64,000 nt of DNA. It comes from Bacteroidia bacterium (lineage in GTDB: Bacteria > Bacteroidota > Bacteroidia > 2-12-FULL-35-15). The DNA is taken from the NCBI GenBank assembly GCA_020051175.1, contig JAGVJJ010000010.1, forward strand, positions 1 to 64,000, in the 5' to 3' direction. Of the stretch, positions 1 to 8,208 are shown in pieces. Below the pieces are notes generated by a model. That model did not search any database. It saw nothing but the letters and a program-made list of their open reading frames with translations, and was not told the origin of the DNA. Position 1 is the stretch's first letter. Each line of letters begins with the position of its first letter. Both the position numbers and the translations under genes were made by a program.

Positions 1-105
1 AGTTATTAGTTATTAGTTATTAGTTATTAGTTACTAGTTATTAGTTACTAGTTATTAGTTATTAGTTATTAGTTATTAGTTATTAGTTATTAGTTATTAG
101 TTATT
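1..105. repeat. Tandem 7-bp microsatellite, AGTTATT x15
   Basis: Fifteen consecutive copies of the heptamer AGTTATT run from the first base of the window. Copies 5 and 7 read AGTTACT. The array starts at the window edge, so the true length is unknown. A 7-bp unit could change in copy number by slippage, but no coding frame uses it here. It begins a gene-free stretch of 486 bases packed with repeats. Confidence 0.95.
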
Positions 106-119
106 GGTTCATTGGCAAA

Positions 120-189
120 AGCCCTGAGGGGCGAAATATTAATAGAAAAAATATTGCAGTATAAACAAGCTCCGTAGGAGCGGAATATT
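120..189. repeat. Two copies of a dispersed hairpin repeat (GAGGGGCGAAATATT type)
   Basis: Two related motifs lie close together: GCCCTGAGGGGCGAAATATT at 121-140, and a longer form at 160-189 beginning TATAAACAAGCTCC and ending GGAATATT. Each is a short G/C hairpin followed by an AATATT tail. An inverted relative of the longer form lies at 27753-27779, so this is a dispersed family in the genome. Mobility and function are unknown. Confidence 0.65.
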
Positions 190-213
190 GAAGTGGCAGG
201 CTTTTTTTTCTTA

Positions 214-270
214 GTGAACCTTAGTGTCTAAGTGGTAAAAAAATAACCACTTAGGCACTAATAAGTTCAC
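214..270. repeat. Imperfect inverted repeat (AGTGTCTAAGTGGT arms)
   Basis: The left arm at 214-236 and the right arm at 245-270 are near reverse complements, sharing GTGAAC, AGTG and CTAAGTGGT around an A-rich loop. The hairpin sits between the dispersed repeats and the next repeat, with no gene on either side, so a terminator role is not supported. It is probably one more intergenic repeat. Confidence 0.55.
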
Positions 271-302
271 GAAGTAACACTAAGCCCTGAATATCAGCAA
301 AC

Positions 303-386
303 GGAACGCTGATAACGCTGATTATTATGATTTTTAAGATAAATAAAATCATCTTTAATCATAACCATCATAAAAATCCGCGTTCC
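303..386. repeat. 84-bp intergenic element with GGAACGC/GCGTTCC ends
   Basis: The element begins GGAACGC (303-309) and ends with its exact complement GCGTTCC (380-386). Internally it has a duplicated AACGCTGAT and several ATCAT/ATGAT palindromic words. The compact form with terminal inverted repeats suggests a small non-coding dispersed repeat. No second copy was recognised in this window. Confidence 0.5.
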
Positions 387-429
387 AACAACTTATTAAC
401 CCAATAACTTATATCAATAAATTGCAGAT

Positions 430-437
430 TATCTTTG
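430..437 (+). promoter_or_regulatory. Possible -7 element (TATCTTTG) for the sensor kinase
   Basis: TATCTTTG fits the Bacteroidota -7 consensus TAnnTTTG and lies about 50 bases before the kinase start at 487. No TTTG is found at the usual 19-20 base spacing upstream, so only half of the promoter signature is present. Confidence 0.35.
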
Positions 438-486
438 AAAATGCACCAAAAATCATTAAATTAGCGCAAACAATTACAGTGAATCC

Positions 487-1782
487 ATGCCGCATAAGTT
501 TATAAGGCCTAAAATATTGCTTGTAGATGACAGGGAGGATAATTTACTTTCCATGGAAAGTATTTTGGAGAAGGATGATTACCGCCTTGTAAAAGTTACA
601 TCGGGCACCGAAGCGCTGAAAGTTCTACTGAAGGATTGGGATTTTACCCTTATCCTGATGGACGTGGAAATGCCTGGTATGAATGGCCCCGAAACGGCAG
701 CCATGATTTATGAGCGCGAAAAGCTCAAGCACATTCCTATCATTTTTATTACAGCCCATAGCCATGGTGACGAAAACATCTTTAAAGGATATAAGGCCGG
801 TGCAGTGGATTACATCTATAAACCTATTCAGCCGGATCTTTTAAGGGCCAAAGTTTCTGTTTTTGTGGAGCTTTACCGTAAAAACCATCAGCTTATAGAG
901 CAGGAACAGCTGCTGAAACAAATAAATAAAAGTCTTGAGGTGGAAATCCGCGACCGTATTGTTTCGGAAGAGAAAGTAAAGGAGCTGAACAAGCAATTGC
1001 TTAAAAACATTGAAAAACTGGAGTCCACCAACAAAGAACTTGACCAGTTTGCCTTTATAGCATCCCACGATTTGCAGGAACCACTTCGCAAAATCCGCAT
1101 GTTCAACGACTTTATTGTTTCCAAGTACAGGAACAAGCTGGACGATGAAGGCGAGCTATACCTGGAGCGTATGCAGGTAGCCTGCGGACGTATGCAGAAC
1201 CTGATAAATGATATCCTTACTTTCAGCAAAATTGATGTTACCAAAGAATCGTTGGAAGAAACCGATATTAACCAGGTGCTGGATCAGGTGCTGGAAAATA
1301 TGGAGCTGCTGATTAAAGAGAAAAACGCAAAAATTGTAATCGGGGAAATGCCTAGCTTGCAGGTGTTCCCGGGGCTTATAAAGCTGCTGTTCCATCACCT
1401 CATCAATAATTCACTTAAATACTCCAATCACAAGGTTGAGCCGGTTATCCATATCAATGCTACATTGGAAACACCTGAATCATCTGGCAAGATAAAAGTG
1501 AACCAGTACTGGAGGATAAATATCCAGGACAATGGTGTTGGGTTTGAACAGCAATATGCCGAACAGATATTTACTTTATTCAAAAGATTGCACGCCAATA
1601 CTGAATATACCGGCACAGGAGTAGGTTTATCCATTTGCAAGAAAATTGTGGAAGAACACAAAGGATACATCAGCGCGCAAAGTGTACCGAATAAAGGTAC
1701 CACATTCACTATAAGCCTTCCGGCAGACATGTCGTTTGCTACATCAACGGCTCCGGATGCAGTTTCAGTGAACGAACAATAA
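487..1782 (+). CDS. Receiver-histidine kinase fusion (REC-HisKA-HATPase)
   Basis: A cytoplasmic two-component signalling protein of 431 residues with the receiver domain first. The REC domain (about 8-125) shows the acidic pair D14-D15, the phospho-acceptor D59 in MDVEMPG, T89 and K112 in YKP. A coiled-coil linker (about 128-185) leads to a HisKA domain with H194 in the H-box SHDLQEP. The ATPase domain follows, with an N-box (HHLINNSLKYS), a G1 box (DNGVGF) and a G2 box (GTGVGLSICKK). There is no membrane segment or classic sensor domain, so the input is probably a phosphoryl group passed to the receiver by another kinase. The next gene encodes a SpoIIAA-like protein. Its partner is not identifiable here. 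Confidence 0.9.
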   Translation: MPHKFIRPKILLVDDREDNLLSMESILEKDDYRLVKVTSGTEALKVLLKDWDFTLILMDVEMPGMNGPETAAMIYEREKLKHIPIIFITAHSHGDENIFKGYKAGAVDYIYKPIQPDLLRAKVSVFVELYRKNHQLIEQEQLLKQINKSLEVEIRDRIVSEEKVKELNKQLLKNIEKLESTNKELDQFAFIASHDLQEPLRKIRMFNDFIVSKYRNKLDDEGELYLERMQVACGRMQNLINDILTFSKIDVTKESLEETDINQVLDQVLENMELLIKEKNAKIVIGEMPSLQVFPGLIKLLFHHLINNSLKYSNHKVEPVIHINATLETPESSGKIKVNQYWRINIQDNGVGFEQQYAEQIFTLFKRLHANTEYTGTGVGLSICKKIVEEHKGYISAQSVPNKGTTFTISLPADMSFATSTAPDAVSVNEQ

Positions 1783-1862
1783 TAATGATGTAAAATGTTT
1801 CTTTCCGGAGCTTTGAATAGGTGCTCCTGCTAACATTTTCGAAAACTTAATAAAACTTGTTT

Positions 1863-2276
1863 ATGATATCAGCAAGAGAAACCTACAAAATTTATTTTGA
1901 AGCGGAATCTGAGTGTGTCATCATGGAATGGGACGGTTACTCTTCCAGTGCAGATTTCAGGGAAGGTACGGAGTTAATGCTGAATACACTGATCAGGCAC
2001 AACGCTTCCAAAGTAATTGCAAGTATAAAAGGGATGACTCTAATTGGTCTTGAAGATCAGCAATGGCTGAATACAACCTTTTTGCCACGTGCCATTAAAT
2101 TTGGACTAAAGCAGGTTGCAATAACCAAACCGGATTCATATTTCACCAAAGTTGCTGTAGAAAGCATTTCATATAAAACGGATAAAAGCAAACTGTCAAT
2201 TAATTTTTTTGATAACCTTACTGAGGCAAAAAAGTGGCTGTGCGATGTAGAAGCATATTACCAGGATGGGGAATAA
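1863..2276 (+). CDS. SpoIIAA/STAS-like small protein
   Basis: A 137-residue soluble protein without signal peptide or membrane segment. Its alternating pattern (IYFEAESECVIMEWDGY near the N-terminus, then a helix, then KVIASIKGMTLIG) resembles the SpoIIAA-like/STAS fold that Bacteroidota often encode near sensor kinases. The ATG at 1863 is preferred over an in-frame TTG two codons upstream. It lies 80 bases after the REC-kinase in the same direction, so co-transcription and a role in that signalling path are plausible but inferred. The family assignment rests on pattern only. Confidence 0.6.
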   Translation: MISARETYKIYFEAESECVIMEWDGYSSSADFREGTELMLNTLIRHNASKVIASIKGMTLIGLEDQQWLNTTFLPRAIKFGLKQVAITKPDSYFTKVAVESISYKTDKSKLSINFFDNLTEAKKWLCDVEAYYQDGE

Positions 2277-2393
2277 AACACACACAATGTATAATAAATT
2301 ACCCAGCTAAAAAACAGGGTGATTTCGTATTTAATTAAATGCCAGTTACTTATATGGAAAATACATCATTGGCACGATTTCAGCTCGCGCAAA

Positions 2394-3257
2394 ATGATGA
2401 ATTATAAAAAAATTGTTCCCTTTATTACTTTACTGATAGCCACAGTTCAGCTTACAGCCAACCCAGACTCTTCTTTTTGTTCAAATTTTAAGCCTTCGGC
2501 ACAATCCTCGCTTTTTTTATTCACGGCAGGGTACCGCATGCCGGTAAATAAAGCATCTGTACTCAATTCAGGACATGGTATTTATCTTGAAGCCGGTATT
2601 AATCCGGGATACCTTGTATCCAGAAAGCTCGTGGTTGGGTTCTTTGCGGGTTGGGCCTGGAAAGACAGGCTTTGGGCAACCTCCTTTAACAGTGATTTTG
2701 TAAAAGAGTACCGTTCCTCAATTGATGTCGAATCCCATTTTTCATCTCTTGATTCATCCGTTATTTATGGAAGTGCAGATGCATTTGAAACAAAACAAGG
2801 CACATCTGTTATCCTTCCTGGCTGTGAGATGAAATCATTTCATAACCAGTCGTTTTATTATGGCGCTTTGCTTAGGCTGCCATACCGGTATTTACCGGCA
2901 GTAAAACTCTATATGGGCTTTACCAGCAGCTTTTTGCAAGGCCCTGGTGATATGATTACCAAGAGGAAGGATTTTAATGTGCTACAGCTTAAACGAGCTA
3001 TGTACGGGTGTGAATTAATCTTGTTCAGGGGTTTTCAGCGTGCTTCTTCCGGGAAAGAAAAATATCCTCTTCAGAGCAATATGGGGATGTTGAGTGTTTA
3101 TCTCGAATCGCATGATTTCTACAATTCCAGGCTTGATTTTTATGATGGTGAACAGGGTACCACTATTGCCTTAAAACGCTTTTTACCGGCTTCTTTCCTT
3201 GCAAAATACAGAACCGAAAATATGTGGGGGCTTAAGTTGTCGTTTGCGATTATGTAG
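2394..3257 (+). CDS. Hypothetical secreted protein, possibly an outer-membrane barrel
   Basis: I do not recognise this family. The frame is open from a GTG at 2319, but the ATG pair at 2394/2397 is preferred because it places a typical signal peptide (MNYKKIVPFITLLIATVQLTA) at the very N-terminus. The mature part of about 265 residues is rich in aromatic and glycine residues with alternating hydrophobic strands (for example GIYLEAGINPGYLVSRKLVVGFFAGWAW split over two strands). It ends in a hydrophobic strand (WGLKLSFAIM), as expected for a small beta-barrel. No sorting domain is present. Confidence 0.55.
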   Translation: MMNYKKIVPFITLLIATVQLTANPDSSFCSNFKPSAQSSLFLFTAGYRMPVNKASVLNSGHGIYLEAGINPGYLVSRKLVVGFFAGWAWKDRLWATSFNSDFVKEYRSSIDVESHFSSLDSSVIYGSADAFETKQGTSVILPGCEMKSFHNQSFYYGALLRLPYRYLPAVKLYMGFTSSFLQGPGDMITKRKDFNVLQLKRAMYGCELILFRGFQRASSGKEKYPLQSNMGMLSVYLESHDFYNSRLDFYDGEQGTTIALKRFLPASFLAKYRTENMWGLKLSFAIM

Positions 3258-3296
3258 ACTAAGAAAGCACAGGAATTTCTTTGCATTTAACATTGC

Positions 3297-3327
3297 GGGC
3301 AGTCATGCTGAGCTTGTCGAAGCATCG
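3297..3327. repeat. GAGCTTGTCGAAG-type intergenic repeat
   Basis: This short stretch contains GTCATGCTGAGCTTGTCGAAGC, whose core GAGC(T/C)TGTCGAA recurs at 42889-42900 and inside the element at 52267-52418. In those places it also lies in intergenic hairpins. It abuts the MITE-like element at 3401-3544 and is probably a decayed member of the same family. Confidence 0.5.
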
Positions 3328-3400
3328 GGGAAGCCTGCACAATTCTTCTTCCCCGTCCGTTGAATATCACTCTGTTGAGCTTTTTTAATTTACTATAGAT

Positions 3401-3544
3401 CCTGTTTAAAATTTCATAGAAGAATGAAATTTAGGCCTACCGCGTTTCTTGACCAGCTCGAAATGACAGCGGTCGGGTTATTTCGAGCTGGTCAAGAAAC
3501 GCGCGTAAGGGATACGTAAATAGTTTGAACAAATTTTAAACAGG
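3401..3544. repeat. MITE-like element with 14-bp terminal and 24-bp internal inverted repeats
   Basis: The outer arms CCTGTTTAAAATTT (3401-3414) and AAATTTTAAACAGG (3531-3544) are exact reverse complements. Inside, 3441-3464 and 3480-3503 form a perfect 24-bp inverted repeat around a 15-base loop, with TTTCGAGCTGG at the core of one arm. No coding frame fills the 144 bp, and no clear target-site duplication is visible. The element at 52267-52418 has the same architecture and similar ends. It lies between two genes transcribed towards each other, so it could also act as a bidirectional terminator. Confidence 0.75.
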
Positions 3545-3566
3545 CCCATAATCAGTAATTTGAATT

Positions 3567-5696
3567 TTATCCCGCCTTTGTAGTTTTCTGATACACCACC
3601 CTGTCATTCACACTTAACTTCACAATATAAACCCCTGCAGCCAGGTGTTGTGTATTGATAAGCTCTTCATAACTGCCTGGTTGTTTGCTGCCACTGTACA
3701 CAAGTTTTACGGGCTCCCCCAGCACATTCAGCAATTCCACTTTTACTTGAGCCGCCTCATTACTTATCATTTCCTGTGGCACTTTATAGCTCACCCGGAG
3801 GTTATCGGTAAAAGGGTTAGGAAAGCCATTCATGTCGGGCTGCATAGCCAGTTGTTCTTCAACACCAACCGAAGGGCATGCACCGGTAATAGCAGCATCA
3901 AGCCATGGAATGCGGGCTGCAATCCAGTTTTTTAAATCGTCAACCTCGCCCTGGTAACTTGCGTTTGGCTGTACCTGTGGGTTGGGAGCAATATAGCTGC
4001 CAAGTATTGGCCATTGCCTGAAATTGCGGCTCTGGGCCTCATTAAGCACAGCAGCGGCAGCATCAATGTAATTGTTTAAATAACTGGTATTGATCAGTGT
4101 TTGCCTTAGTTCATTCCAGCGGCAGGCCAGCATGTTTTTAAAATTCTGATCCTCCATGAAACGGCTCCACCAGGTAGGAGCAGGATATGCTGTATCCGGC
4201 AACTGGTATTCCCATCCGGCCGGATCATAAGCATTGCCATAATTGCAATTGTGCCATGCAAGGTCGTAATCCCATACTGGCCCGATATTCAGCTTGCCGC
4301 CATGGCTTATGTTTTCTTTGTACAGGTATGTGCTTAACCTGTACCCGTCAATATTTTTGCTCAGTTCGCTGATGATAAAATAATCAATAAATGATGATGT
4401 TTTGATGTATTTAGAATATCCGTTTGTGGTGTTTGCAAAATAGCTGGAGTTCATGGTAGTTTCCATGCTATCCATAAAATCTTTTATGTATGCTTTTTGT
4501 GGCGGTGTTATTGCAGTATCCTGCGGATAAACAAACTGGTAGTAAAAATGAGAGCTGGTAGGGGAGTTGCCTGCCATGAGGGAGCTCCAGCCATCTTCAT
4601 CCCTTCTGTCGATTTTAAAAATGTAACCTCCTGTTATTGCAGGAAAAAAGTTGTCGGTAGCAGTTACCTTGGAAATATTAATCCTGTCATCATCCCTCTT
4701 AGGTCTTTCCAGTAAAGCATAAATGCCCTGGTACTCATTGTTGATGATAACCTCTACGTTTTTGGTGCGTGGTGAATAATGTCCCATTTCACGGTACAAA
4801 TCATACGTAAGCTGGTTTCGCAAAAGTGTTTTGTCCGGGTAAGAAGCTACCAGGAACCAGTCACTTTCTGTAGGCATTCCCAGCAGCGGGACACTTAGTT
4901 CTTCACCAAGGCCATCCTGGAGTTCCAGTGCAAATGATTTTTTCTCAAAATTTTTAGATGTGTTGCCACGAATGTTGATGCGTGTTTTTCCATTGTATTC
5001 ATTCCAGCTGTCCGTAACATAGTTGCGCTGATTACCATTGTATATAATGCCCATGTCCACAACAGATTCATTTTCTGTAATAGGCTGGCCACTGGTATTA
5101 ATAATAACAATCGGCAGGTTAGATGAACTGAAAGTCACAGGTTTTGGTGGGTTGTTCCCAAATTTTAAGTTCCAGCTTATCAGTGTTCCGGAGTTGGGCG
5201 AGGCAATGTAATCCCGCACGATAAGCTTCCAGGTGCCGTTCCCGTTTTGTCCTGCATTAAAGCGGCCCAGGTTACCTATTGGGCGATAACTGCCGGTATA
5301 AGGCGATGTTACCTGTGTAACAGATGTAGATGCCTGGCTGTTGAAACACGTATTGGTATAATTTACCCCGGTGCTGCTGCTGCCGGCTGTAAGCTGTACT
5401 ATGTGCCCTGAAGGGGATTGCAGATAAATATAGAGTTCGTCTACTGCAGTATGGTTAATATTCAGGCAGACTTCCTCCATACCGTAAGTACTGTCAAGCG
5501 GGGCAGATAGTCCTGAAACCACCACACTGTAGTAGGTATCTATCCCGTTGTTTTGGATTGCTCCTCCTGGCCCCGTAAATACCTGCGCATTTGTAATCAC
5601 AGAAAACAAAAGGAAGGCGAGGGCAAGTGCGGGGGCTTTTGTAATGAAATTATTGTTTTTCTCTCCGGATAAGAATAAATGTTTTTTCATCAGCAA
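3567..5696 (-). CDS. CotH-type kinase with proprotein-convertase P-domain, T9SS cargo
   Basis: A secreted protein of 709 residues. A signal peptide (to about residue 38, ending ITNAQ) is followed by a P-domain (about 40-180) of the type found in proprotein convertases and often in T9SS cargo. A CotH domain (about 195-600) contains RINIRGNTSKNF and the WDYDLAW motif near residue 475, which carries the metal-binding aspartates in this atypical kinase family. The C-terminal 80 residues form a T9SS type A sorting domain (NGFPNPF to VVYQKTTKAG). Spore-coat CotH phosphorylates proteins, so a surface or extracellular kinase is likely, but its substrate cannot be read here. ATG codons at 5696 and 5690 are both possible starts. 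Confidence 0.85.
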   Translation of the reverse strand: MLMKKHLFLSGEKNNNFITKAPALALAFLLFSVITNAQVFTGPGGAIQNNGIDTYYSVVVSGLSAPLDSTYGMEEVCLNINHTAVDELYIYLQSPSGHIVQLTAGSSSTGVNYTNTCFNSQASTSVTQVTSPYTGSYRPIGNLGRFNAGQNGNGTWKLIVRDYIASPNSGTLISWNLKFGNNPPKPVTFSSSNLPIVIINTSGQPITENESVVDMGIIYNGNQRNYVTDSWNEYNGKTRINIRGNTSKNFEKKSFALELQDGLGEELSVPLLGMPTESDWFLVASYPDKTLLRNQLTYDLYREMGHYSPRTKNVEVIINNEYQGIYALLERPKRDDDRINISKVTATDNFFPAITGGYIFKIDRRDEDGWSSLMAGNSPTSSHFYYQFVYPQDTAITPPQKAYIKDFMDSMETTMNSSYFANTTNGYSKYIKTSSFIDYFIISELSKNIDGYRLSTYLYKENISHGGKLNIGPVWDYDLAWHNCNYGNAYDPAGWEYQLPDTAYPAPTWWSRFMEDQNFKNMLACRWNELRQTLINTSYLNNYIDAAAAVLNEAQSRNFRQWPILGSYIAPNPQVQPNASYQGEVDDLKNWIAARIPWLDAAITGACPSVGVEEQLAMQPDMNGFPNPFTDNLRVSYKVPQEMISNEAAQVKVELLNVLGEPVKLVYSGSKQPGSYEELINTQHLAAGVYIVKLSVNDRVVYQKTTKAG

Positions 5697-6086
5697 TAAT
5701 TATAGGTTGAAAATGGGAAGGCATTCAAAAAAGCTGGCCTTTTATGCGAAGATATGTCCTGCTTTTTCTGTGGAAACCGGCTTTTCGTTCAATCCCTACT
5801 TTAAATAGCCTGAATCCTTAAAAACTTACCTGATTAAGTGTGTAACCTTATTTAACTCCTTGTTTTGCTGTTATTTAAGGTGCGGCCCAATGCCCATTTA
5901 CTGTCGGTAAAACCGCCTTTTTAGTAGCCAAAAACTGTTAAATAGAGGCCAAAAGCATAACCAAATCAGCATTGTGCCCGTTAGACTATACACTATCGGT
6001 GAAAGGGGATATTTAATAGCCGAGATGATAAAAAAGATAGCCAGTATTTCCCCTTTTTAAACTAGTATAAATTAAAAAAATAAAAC
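5697..6086. other. Divergent intergenic region, 390 bp
   Basis: The region between the divergent CotH and glycosidase-like genes has no open frame of note. It contains a weak GGGGAT/TTCCCC pairing around 6002-6055 and an A/T-rich segment just before the ATG at 6087. It should hold both promoters, but I could not place a convincing TTTG/TAnnTTTG pair on either strand. Confidence 0.5.
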
Positions 6087-7796
6087 ATGAAGAAATTAAA
6101 GAGAATTTGTCAGGCAGGAATAGTAGCGTTGGGTTTATTATTCTCAGTTGATCAGAGTTTTTCACAAACAATTTCAGCACATTATTTTGGAGAGAATGCA
6201 TGGATGCCGGATGCAATTGGTGATGTAAATAACTGTGTTGAGCCACCATGTCAGTTTAATGGTAAATTACACCAGCAATGGCAGAATATTAAACAAAGTA
6301 ATGCAGTTTTAATACGTTACGGTGGTATTGCAGCAGATAATAACCGACCTACTAACGCACAGTATATCCGAATCATTGACTCTGTCCGTTCAAATGGTAT
6401 GGAGCCCGTTATCCAGGTGCCTTTTAAAAACTGGAGATATTCAGCTCAGCAGGCTGCTGATATTGTAACCTATCTGAATGTTACTATGGGTAAAAACATT
6501 AAATACTGGATTATAGGTAACGAACCGGATTTGGGTTACTCTTATACCACTGCATCGCAGATCGCTGCTTATACGAAGCCTTTTGCATCTGCAATGAAGA
6601 ATGTTGACCCTAATATTTTAATTATCGGGCCTGAATTGGCAAGTTTTAACAAATCTATTATTGATGGTTTAACAACACCGGGTGGTCCAAATGATATTAC
6701 CGGTAAAGATGCATCAGGAAGATATTATATTGATGTGTTTTCATTCCATACATATCCGTTCAATGGTTCACAAAACCGTGCTGATGTTATTTCAAACTTA
6801 ACAAGCGCGAACCGTTTGCAGGATAATCTGATTTACTTAAATGGAAGAATCGCAACCTGTAACTCACACCATAACAGAACGGGTAATGCCAAAATAAAAA
6901 CTGCTATTACTGAAGCAAACATAAACTGGCAGAACAATTCAGGTGATAATTTGTACGGTTTGGGAGCTAACAGCTTTATTGGTGGACAGTTTGTGGCAGA
7001 AATGTTGTGTATTGGTCTGAAAAACAATGTGGATTTTGTAAATATCTGGAGCGTTGTAGAGGGTAATAACACAGCATCAAGCATTGGTTATATTGACCCA
7101 AGTACTGGTAACAAAAAACCATTGTACCACCACTTTAAAATGCTTGCCGAAAACTTTAAAGGTACATACGCAGATGGTATCTCTAATGTGCCGAATGTAA
7201 AAACCTTTGGAAGCAAAAACGGCCAGGAAATATCTGTATTGATTATGAACCAGGATTTAGCTGTCAATTACAATTATAAAGTGAGTTTAAGCTCGAATAC
7301 GATTGCAGGTAATATTCCATTGAAAATAAACATTGATGCTGGTGTTTCAGCTGAATACACCGATGCTATTGCAAGTCAGTCTACAGTGGTGCTTACGTTT
7401 AATTCAGCAGGAACGCTGATCAAAAAAACAGAGTATTCGCTTACCGGGCATGCAGCATCCAATCAGCCGCCAACTGTTACAAACTATATTTCTACTGGTG
7501 TAGCATCTAATGGCTCAATTGATAACAGACCGTTCGAAATCAAAAACGTATTTCCTAACCCAACTGTAGGTAGGTTTACAATAGAGTTGAACAAAGGAAA
7601 TGCATTAGAGAAAAATTTCAATATCCAGATCTTCAATATCATTGGCCAGCAGGTGTATGACAAAAACATGTCGTTCGTAAGCGGTAAAGAGCAAATTGAG
7701 CTTCCACCGTCAATGGCAAGTGGTCAGTACATTGTAAGAGTAAAAGAGCAGGATAAGGATAATTATATGATAAGAAAGCTTATCCTTGAAAAATAG
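6087..7796 (+). CDS. Secreted clan GH-A-like glycosidase, T9SS cargo
   Basis: A 569-residue exported protein with a signal peptide (cleavage probably after SFSQ, near residue 27). A TIM-barrel-like domain follows (about 30-360). IIGNEPDLG places a candidate acid/base E146 in the Asn-Glu-Pro motif of clan GH-A glycosidases, and TAITEANINW offers the nucleophile E276 near the end of a later strand. A beta-sandwich-like segment (about 365-450) and a T9SS type A sorting domain (NVFPNPTVGRF to YMIRKLILEK) complete it. GH39-, GH79- or GH30-like families are possible, and I cannot assign one. It probably acts on polysaccharide outside the cell. The start is preceded only by an A-rich leader. Confidence 0.7.
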   Translation: MKKLKRICQAGIVALGLLFSVDQSFSQTISAHYFGENAWMPDAIGDVNNCVEPPCQFNGKLHQQWQNIKQSNAVLIRYGGIAADNNRPTNAQYIRIIDSVRSNGMEPVIQVPFKNWRYSAQQAADIVTYLNVTMGKNIKYWIIGNEPDLGYSYTTASQIAAYTKPFASAMKNVDPNILIIGPELASFNKSIIDGLTTPGGPNDITGKDASGRYYIDVFSFHTYPFNGSQNRADVISNLTSANRLQDNLIYLNGRIATCNSHHNRTGNAKIKTAITEANINWQNNSGDNLYGLGANSFIGGQFVAEMLCIGLKNNVDFVNIWSVVEGNNTASSIGYIDPSTGNKKPLYHHFKMLAENFKGTYADGISNVPNVKTFGSKNGQEISVLIMNQDLAVNYNYKVSLSSNTIAGNIPLKINIDAGVSAEYTDAIASQSTVVLTFNSAGTLIKKTEYSLTGHAASNQPPTVTNYISTGVASNGSIDNRPFEIKNVFPNPTVGRFTIELNKGNALEKNFNIQIFNIIGQQVYDKNMSFVSGKEQIELPPSMASGQYIVRVKEQDKDNYMIRKLILEK

Positions 7797-7805
7797 AAAT
7801 CTTTA

Positions 7806-7851
7806 AAAATACAAAGCCCCATTCATTATAATGAATGGGGCTTTGTATTTT
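7806..7851. terminator. Bidirectional intrinsic terminator
   Basis: An exact palindrome with 23-base arms (7806-7828 and 7829-7851), containing AAAGCCCCATTC and its complement, has A runs before and T runs after on both strands. It sits between two convergent genes and overlaps the stop codon of the minus-strand gene by two bases. Confidence 0.9.
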
Positions 7852-8191
7852 AAGGCTTTTGCTTGGCCGTAACTTTTGTTTCGATCTTTTTATTTTCTGT
7901 TTTATTGGTGAGCCTCACAACCACGCCTTGTGTATTGATGCACTCACCTTCTTTCAGGACGGTTGTTACACCGTCCTTTTTAATAATATTGCCATTTGAC
8001 TGAATAACAGTTCCATTATCGGTAAGTATATTCGAACTTATTTCGTTGCTGTTTTCGTCAACCACAACAAGCATTCCATCCTTCATTTGAGCACAATAGC
8101 GGATGTTATTGTGGATATCGCTCGAATCAACCTGTGCAAAGGCGGCAGATGACAGAGAAAATACTGTGATGGCGAGAGTTAATTTTTTCAT
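7850..8191 (-). CDS. Small secreted protein, DUF6799-like
   Basis: A 113-residue protein with a clear signal peptide (MKKLTLAITVFSLSSAAFA). The remainder shows the pattern KDGMLVVVDENSNEI, then DNGTVIQSNGNIIKKDG, then LKEGECINTQG. These short beta-turn units resemble DUF6799, which is widespread in secreted Bacteroidota proteins. The tail is lysine-rich. It is transcribed 17 bases downstream of the sorted protein at 8209-9075 and is probably in the same operon. No function is known. Confidence 0.65.
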   Translation of the reverse strand: MKKLTLAITVFSLSSAAFAQVDSSDIHNNIRYCAQMKDGMLVVVDENSNEISSNILTDNGTVIQSNGNIIKKDGVTTVLKEGECINTQGVVVRLTNKTENKKIETKVTAKQKP

Positions 8192-8208
8192 TTTTTTAGT
8201 TATAAGAA

